Positions 59,088 to 64,000 of a stretch of DNA of 64,000 bases are shown one piece after another. This stretch comes from Abditibacteriota bacterium (lineage in GTDB: Bacteria; Armatimonadota; UBA5829). Location of the stretch: NCBI GenBank assembly GCA_017552965.1, contig JAFZNQ010000009.1, positions 62,001 through 126,000 on the forward strand. The letters run 5' to 3'. Made by a program: the position numbers and the translations under genes. The notes under the pieces are model-generated. The model did no database searches and was not told where the DNA came from. It was given only the letters and a program-made list of their open reading frames with translations. Numbering within the stretch: position 1 is the stretch's first letter; every line of letters starts with the position of its first letter.

Positions 59088-62000
59088 TTATTGTGACAGC
59101 TTTTCGTATTTGGCAATACGTTTGTTGATGTCTTCCTGGCTGGCTTTGAGAAGAGCGTCTGCCTTGTCCGGATTGACCTTCTTCAGCAGCTTGTAGCGGT
59201 TCTCGCCGAGAGCGTATTCTTCGAAGGTGCACTTGATGGGCTTCTTGTTGACCTTCAGAGGATTGACGCCCTCTGCCACTGCAGGATTGTAGCTGTAGAG
59301 CAGCCAGTGTCCGCAGTCGATAGCCTTCTGCTGCTCGGCAACGCCCTTGGTGTTGTTGATGCCGTGAGCGATACAGTGAGCGTAGGCTATGATGATGGAA
59401 GGACCGTCGTAGGCTTCGGCCTCGATCATGGTCTTGACCAGATGTGCGGGATCTGCCAGAGATACGGCTGCCACGTAGGCGGTACCATAGCTCATGCATA
59501 TCATACCCAGATCCTTCTTGCCTGTCTTTTTGCCGGCGAAGGCAAACTTGGCGGTGGAGCCTCTGGGAGTGGATTTGGACATCTGTCCGCCCGTATTGGA
59601 ATAGACCTCGGTGTCAAGGACCAGGATGTTGACGTTCTTGTCCGAAGCCACCACGTGATCCAGGCCGCCGTAGCCTATGTCGTAGGCCCAGCCGTCGCCG
59701 CCCAGGATCCATACGGACTTCTTGACCAGATAGTCGGCCAGGGATTCCAGCTGCTTGCAATCGGGGCAGGTGCCGGGAAGAGCAGCCTTCAGCTTGGCCA
59801 CGCGCTCGCGCTGAGCGTCGATACCGGCCTTGTCGGACTGATCGGCGTTCTTGATCTCTTCGGCCAGCTTGGCGTCCACGACACCGGCTTCCACGGCCTT
59901 ATCCAGATATTCAAGAGCCATCTCGTTGAATTTGTCGATGGTCAATCTGTAGCCCATACCGAACTCGGCGTTGTCCTCAAACAGGGAGTTGCACCATGCG
60001 GGACCTCTGCCTTCAGCGTTGGTGGTGTAGGGAGTGGTGGGCAGGTTGCCGCCGTAAATGGACGAACAGCCTGTAGCGTTGGCTATGACAGCCCTGTCAC
60101 CGAAGAGCTGAGTGATGAGCTTCACGTAAGGAGTCTCGCCGCAGCCTGCGCAGGCGCCGGAGAACTCAAACAAGGGCTTCAGGAACTGAGAGCCGTTGAC
60201 CGAGGAGCGATCGAAATACTTTTCGTCGGTCTCGGGGATGGACAGGAAGAAGTCGAAGTTGTCTCTCTCGGGCATTCTGAGAGGCTCCTGCTTCTGCATG
60301 GAGATGGCCTTTTCCTTGGCGGGACAGGCTTCCACGCAGGCGCCGCAGCCGGTACAATCCTCGGGAGCCACCTGTACGGTAAAGAACATGCCGGCATCCT
60401 TGAGAGCCTTGGGCATCTTGCAGGCGGCAGACTTGAAGGTGGCGGGAGCCTTTTCCAGCAGAGCGGGATCATAGGCCTTCTGCCTGATGGCAGCATGAGA
60501 GCACACCAGAGAACAGCGACCGCACTGGATACACTTCGCAGGATCCCAGACGGGGATGTTGACGGCGATATTTCTCTTTTCGTACTGAGTGGTCCCTACG
60601 GGGAAGGTACCGTCGGCGGGCATCTTGGACACGGGCAGGGTGTCGCCTTCGTTGGCCATGATGACAGCGGTAAAGTCCTTCACGAACTCGGGAGCGTCAT
60701 CGGACACGGCAGCAGGCTTGTGCACCTTAGAGGTGACGGATGCGGGATAGTCCACCTTGTAGATGTTGGTGAGGGCTTCGTCCACTGCGGCGGTGTTCAT
60801 ATCCACCACGTTCTGTCCCTTCTTGCCGTAGGACTTGACTATAGCCTTCTTGATGGCTTCCACAGCCTTGTCTATCTCGATAATGCCGCTGATCTTGAAG
60901 AAGGCGGTCTGCATGATCACGTTGATGCGGGCGCCCAGACCCAGCTTTTCGGCAATGCTGATGGCGTCGATCACGTAGAAGTTGACCTTCTTGTCGATGA
61001 TCTGCTGCTGGACTTCTATGGGAAGAGTGTCCCAGACCTCGTCGGCAGAATGGCTGGTGGTCAGCAGGAAGGTGCCGCCAACAGCTATATTCTTCAGCAT
61101 ATCGTACTTTTCGATAAAGGAAGGATTGTGGCAGGCCACGAAGTCGGCGGTAGTGATGAGATACTGGCTGCGGATCAGATCCTTGCCGAATCTCAGGTGG
61201 CTGGTGGTGATGGAGCCGGCCTTCTTCGAGTCATACACAAAGTAGCCCTGAGTATAGTTGTCGGTCAGGTCGCCTATGATCTTGATGGAGTTCTTGTTGG
61301 CGCCCACGGTACCGTCGGAGCCCAGACCGAAGAACATGGCCTGATACACCTTGTCGGAAGCGGTGTCAAAGGAAGGATCGTAGCTGATGGACTTGCCGGT
61401 GACGTCGTCATCGATACCCACGGCAAAGTTGTTCATGGGCTTGTCCTTCTTGAGCTCGTCATATACGCCCTTGATCATGGCGGGAGTGAACTCCTTGCTG
61501 CCCAGACCGTAGCGGCCGCCCACTATGACGGGCATCTCGGAGAATTTGTCACACTTGTCGCAGGCCACGGCATCCTTGAAGGCCGCCACAACGTCCAGAT
61601 AGAGAGGCTCGCCGTAGGAGCCGGGCTCCTTGGTCCTGTCCAGAACAGCGATCTTCTTCACTGTCTTGGGGAGAGCCTTGATCATGTCGCAGGCGTAGAA
61701 GGGTCTGTAAAGATGGACCTTGAGCATGCCCACCTTCTCGCTCTTCATGTGCTCGATGGTCTCCTGGCAGGTCTCTGCGCCGGAGCCCATGATGATGATG
61801 ACTCTGTCGGCGTCCTCGGCGCCCACGTATTCAAACAGATGATACTGTCTGCCCACTATCTTGGCAAACTTGTCCATCTCTTCCTGCACGATGGCAGGCA
61901 CTGCCTGATAATACTTGTTGACGGTCTCGCGGCCCTGGAAATACACGTCGGGGTTCTGAGCGGTACCCTTGATGGTGGGATGATCGGGAGACAGGGCTCT

Positions 62001-62615
62001 CTTTCTGTGAGCGAGCACCAGATCGTCATCGATCATGGCTCTCATATCGTCGTATTCCAGCACTTCCACCTTCTGGACCTCATGACTGGTCCGGAAGCCG
62101 TCAAAGAAATGCAGGAAGGGTATCCTCGCTCTCAGAGTAGCGGCCTGAGCTATCAGAGCAAAGTCCATGGCTTCCTGTACGGAATTGGAGCAAAACATGG
62201 CAAAGCCAGTCTGACGGCAGGCCATCACGTCGGAGTGGTCGCCGAAGATCGAAAGACCCTGAGCTGCCAGAGCTCTTGCAGACACGTGAAAGACCGTGCT
62301 GGTAAGCTCGCCGGCGATCTTGTACATATTGGGTATCATCAGAAGAAGACCCTGGCTCGCGGTGAAGGTAGTGGTCAAAGCGCCGGTAGCAAGCGCGCCG
62401 TGAACAGCTCCGGAAGCGCCGCCTTCGCTCTGCATCTCGGTCACCGAAGGGATAGTCCCCCAGATATTTTTTTCTCCCTTGGCAGACTTTTCATCCGAAT
62501 GCTCACCCATAGGAGAAGATGGAGTGATCGGGTAAATGGCGATCACTTCGTTTGTAGCATGCGCGACATGTGCAACGGCTTGGTTTCCGTCCATGCCAAC
62601 CATCTTTCTTGCCAT
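59088..62615 (-). CDS. nifJ: Pyruvate:ferredoxin (flavodoxin) oxidoreductase
   Basis: The 1175-residue single-chain enzyme oxidises pyruvate to acetyl-CoA and reduces ferredoxin, a key reaction in anaerobes. Domains in order: pyrimidine-binding domain (IYPITPSSPMGEHSDE), domain II, gamma domain (VGANKNSIKIIGD), two 4Fe-4S clusters (CIQCGRCSLVC and CTGCGACVEACP), a third cluster region (CAGCGETPY), and the thiamine diphosphate domain (GDGWAYDIGYGG, SNTGGQMSKSTPRG). Length is typical. AAGGAGT lies 8 nt before the ATG; extended -10 promoter at 62695-62703. Flanked by terminators, so it is a single-gene unit. Confidence 0.97.
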   Translation of the reverse strand: MARKMVGMDGNQAVAHVAHATNEVIAIYPITPSSPMGEHSDEKSAKGEKNIWGTIPSVTEMQSEGGASGAVHGALATGALTTTFTASQGLLLMIPNMYKIAGELTSTVFHVSARALAAQGLSIFGDHSDVMACRQTGFAMFCSNSVQEAMDFALIAQAATLRARIPFLHFFDGFRTSHEVQKVEVLEYDDMRAMIDDDLVLAHRKRALSPDHPTIKGTAQNPDVYFQGRETVNKYYQAVPAIVQEEMDKFAKIVGRQYHLFEYVGAEDADRVIIIMGSGAETCQETIEHMKSEKVGMLKVHLYRPFYACDMIKALPKTVKKIAVLDRTKEPGSYGEPLYLDVVAAFKDAVACDKCDKFSEMPVIVGGRYGLGSKEFTPAMIKGVYDELKKDKPMNNFAVGIDDDVTGKSISYDPSFDTASDKVYQAMFFGLGSDGTVGANKNSIKIIGDLTDNYTQGYFVYDSKKAGSITTSHLRFGKDLIRSQYLITTADFVACHNPSFIEKYDMLKNIAVGGTFLLTTSHSADEVWDTLPIEVQQQIIDKKVNFYVIDAISIAEKLGLGARINVIMQTAFFKISGIIEIDKAVEAIKKAIVKSYGKKGQNVVDMNTAAVDEALTNIYKVDYPASVTSKVHKPAAVSDDAPEFVKDFTAVIMANEGDTLPVSKMPADGTFPVGTTQYEKRNIAVNIPVWDPAKCIQCGRCSLVCSHAAIRQKAYDPALLEKAPATFKSAACKMPKALKDAGMFFTVQVAPEDCTGCGACVEACPAKEKAISMQKQEPLRMPERDNFDFFLSIPETDEKYFDRSSVNGSQFLKPLFEFSGACAGCGETPYVKLITQLFGDRAVIANATGCSSIYGGNLPTTPYTTNAEGRGPAWCNSLFEDNAEFGMGYRLTIDKFNEMALEYLDKAVEAGVVDAKLAEEIKNADQSDKAGIDAQRERVAKLKAALPGTCPDCKQLESLADYLVKKSVWILGGDGWAYDIGYGGLDHVVASDKNVNILVLDTEVYSNTGGQMSKSTPRGSTAKFAFAGKKTGKKDLGMICMSYGTAYVAAVSLADPAHLVKTMIEAEAYDGPSIIIAYAHCIAHGINNTKGVAEQQKAIDCGHWLLYSYNPAVAEGVNPLKVNKKPIKCTFEEYALGENRYKLLKKVNPDKADALLKASQEDINKRIAKYEKLSQ

Positions 62616-62694
62616 AAATTTAGACTCCTTGTAAGAAATAGCTTTGCAGCGTATATATCAAACAGCGTCTGCTGCTATCTGAATACCATATTAT

Positions 62695-62703
62695 ATTATA
62701 ACA
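62695..62703 (-). promoter_or_regulatory. Extended -10 promoter for nifJ
   Basis: On the minus strand TGTGT precedes TATAAT (62700-62695); an overlapping second TATAAT lies at 62695-62690. No -35 consensus is visible. Start near 62688, giving a leader of about 73 nt. Confidence 0.6.
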
Positions 62704-62715
62704 CAACAGACAGGC

Positions 62716-62746
62716 AAAAAACCATACGGAGCCCCTTTAGGGCTCC
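62716..62746 (-). terminator. Intrinsic terminator of recR
   Basis: On the minus strand GGAGCCC (62746-62740), a 5-nt loop and GGGCTCC (62734-62728) are followed after 6 nt by a T tract (62721-62716). Confidence 0.7.
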
Positions 62747-62775
62747 ATCTTTTGCATATATTATTTATCTGTGTC

Positions 62776-63387
62776 TTAATCTACGTTTATTTCTCTGCGC
62801 CACTCGATGGCCTTTATCATAGTGGCCTGATCGGCATAATCTATCTCGCCCCCCACGGGCATCCCGCTGCCGATGCGGGTCACCTTTACTCCCAGACCTT
62901 TCAGCTGACGGGCCAGATAAAGACTGGTGACGTCTCCCTCGGTGTTGGAGTTGAGAGCCATGATGACCTCCCTGAAGGTCCCCTCCTCCACTCTCTTGAC
63001 CAGAGGCTTGATGTTGAGATCGTCGGGCAGCACGTTCTGACTGGGATTGATAAGGCCGCCCAGCACGTGATAAAGACCGTGATACTCGTGAGTGCGCTCC
63101 ATGGTAATGATGTCCCTCGGATCTGACACCACGCACAAATAGTCAGTGTTCCGTTTGTGATCAGCGCACACGGAACAGATGTCCTCCTGGGAATAGTTGA
63201 AGCATATCCGGCATTTCCTGATCTCTTTTTTTGCGGATATGATGGCCGCAGCCAGCTCCTCGGCTTCCTCTTCGGGCATATTGAGGATAAAAAAGGCTAT
63301 CCTCTCAGCCGACTTGGCGCCTACTCCGGGGAAGGCCTCCAGCCTGGATATCAGCCTGGCCAGGGGATTGGCATAATCCGAAAACAT
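62776..63387 (-). CDS. recR: Recombination protein RecR
   Basis: The 203-residue protein from ATG 63387 has the N-terminal helix-hairpin-helix (FPGVGAKSAERIAF), the C4 zinc motif (CRICFNYSQEDICSVC) and the Toprim domain (CVVSDPRDIITMERT, NSNTEGDVTSLYLAR). RecR acts with RecF and RecO in loading RecA on gapped DNA. Length is normal. In-frame residues upstream of 63387 overlap accA and are not used. It begins 1 bp after the accA stop. dnaX, often next to recR, is not seen here. Confidence 0.95.
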   Translation of the reverse strand: MFSDYANPLARLISRLEAFPGVGAKSAERIAFFILNMPEEEAEELAAAIISAKKEIRKCRICFNYSQEDICSVCADHKRNTDYLCVVSDPRDIITMERTHEYHGLYHVLGGLINPSQNVLPDDLNIKPLVKRVEEGTFREVIMALNSNTEGDVTSLYLARQLKGLGVKVTRIGSGMPVGGEIDYADQATMIKAIEWRREINVD

Positions 63388-63388
63388 G

Positions 63389-64000
63389 CTACTTTTCCTC
63401 CGAATACATGCCCAGCTTTCTGAAGCGGGCAAGACGGTCAGAGATCAGCTCTTCTTCACTCATGGCAGACAGCCTGTCCATATGCCTGACGAGGCTCTCT
63501 CTGATATTTGCAGCAGCCTGCTCGGTATCTCTGTGGGCTCCGCCCAGAGGCTCAGGGATGATCTCTTCGATGATACCCAGCGAAAGAGCGCTGTCGGCGG
63601 TGATCTTCAGAGACTCGGCGGCTTCAGCAGCCTTGGCCTTGTCTCTCCACAGAATGGAAGCGCAGCCCTCGGGAGGGATCACGGAATAGATGGAGTTCTC
63701 CTGCATGAGCACCGTGTTGGCCACGGCGATGCCTATGGCGCCTCCGCTGCCTCCTTCTCCTATGACCACAGCGATGACGGGACAGGCAAGGACGCTCATA
63801 TCCATCATGTTCCGGGCGATGGCTTCGCTGATGCCCCTGGCCTCGGAGCCCACGGTACAGTCGGCCGCGGGAGTGTCCACAAAGCAGATCACAGGTCTTT
63901 TGAATCTTTCGGCCAGACGCATCACCCGCATGGCCTTTCTGTAGCCCTCGGGCTTGGAGGAACCGAAGTTCCTGAACTGTCTGTCCTTCAGGTTGCGGCC
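63389..64000 (-). CDS. accA: Acetyl-CoA carboxylase carboxyltransferase subunit alpha (5' end outside window)
   Basis: The C-terminal 203 residues are present; the gene continues past the right edge. The segment NFGSSKPEGYRKAMRVMRLAERF, FVDTPAADCTVGSEARG, VIGEGGSGGAIGIAVAN, SVIPPEGCASILWRD and ITADSALSLGIIEEIIPEPLGGAH match AccA. It catalyses transfer of the carboxyl group from biotin to acetyl-CoA in fatty acid synthesis with AccD. The ATG at 63931 is internal, since the frame stays open with family sequence to the window edge. Confidence 0.95.
   Translation of the reverse strand, partial: GRNLKDRQFRNFGSSKPEGYRKAMRVMRLAERFKRPVICFVDTPAADCTVGSEARGISEAIARNMMDMSVLACPVIAVVIGEGGSGGAIGIAVANTVLMQENSIYSVIPPEGCASILWRDKAKAAEAAESLKITADSALSLGIIEEIIPEPLGGAHRDTEQAAANIRESLVRHMDRLSAMSEEELISDRLARFRKLGMYSEEK

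Noticed and set aside
59307-62822. A very long open frame (1171 codons) antisense to nifJ
   Set aside because: It mirrors nifJ and has no family motifs. The sense frame shows the complete oxidoreductase, so the antisense frame is a by-product of codon use.
63389-63931. A complete short accA gene starting at ATG 63931
   Set aside because: The frame continues upstream to the window edge with conserved AccA residues, so the ATG is internal.

Overview
The window reads as the chromosome of an anaerobic, saccharolytic, probably diderm bacterium. Support for this: a one-piece pyruvate:ferredoxin oxidoreductase, a type III glutamine synthetase, several glycoside hydrolases, and a full wall-synthesis set (PBP2, two amidases, a D,D-carboxypeptidase). 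The DNA is moderately GC-rich, with frequent ATA (Ile) and AGA/AGG (Arg) codons. There are no tRNA or rRNA genes, insertion sequences, CRISPR arrays or phage genes. The pairing of rapZ with a membrane-anchored yvcK, the TRTG-type extended -10 promoters and the many secreted TIM-barrel/DUF4091 proteins suggest a Terrabacteria-type lineage such as an uncultured gut Armatimonadota/Abditibacteriota member. That placement is inference only.

Layout. 1-1259 (-): tandem secreted metallophosphoesterases, the first cut by the window edge. 1397-13891 (+): an 11-gene operon behind a perfect consensus promoter (deacetylase, uvrC, rapZ, yvcK, a DUF2993-like protein, two S41 proteins, HIT, family 4 UDG, a secreted hydrolase-like protein, a PfkB kinase). 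13931-15863 (-): dacF-like carboxypeptidase overlapping a rluB-like pseudouridine synthase. 16093-20155 (+): dinG-like helicase and a secreted glycosidase-like protein. Transcription converges at 20.2 kb, where two terminators flank three DnaA-box-like sequences. From 20315 to the right edge everything is on the minus strand.

Minus-strand blocks, in transcription order from the right: accA (partial)-recR; nifJ; three tandem metallophosphoesterases and glnN; GH36; GH28; a ten-gene run rhaA-rhaB-SPP-like protease-PBP2-amidase-amidase-nth-pyrF-DUF4091 protein-rnz; a unit of PHP phosphoesterase, secreted protein, SPFH/zinc-ribbon protein and zinc-ribbon membrane protein; a small SH3-like protein-der-plsY-two SIS proteins-mpg-phosphohexomutase; and GH27-M48 protease-mannosyltransferase-xerD-rimI-tsaD.

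Most notable: the membrane protein at 47115-48062 carries the three signatures of presenilin/signal peptide peptidase aspartyl proteases (a TM aspartate, GAGD, PAL) with the family's spacing, and its gene overlaps the PBP2 gene by 4 bp. Also worth attention: an S41 protease paired with a paralogue that has lost the catalytic Ser and Lys; an SPFH plus zinc-ribbon unit resembling B. subtilis ydjG/ydjI but without PspA; L-rhamnose genes leading a cell-wall operon; and a set of TRTG-type extended -10 promoters.
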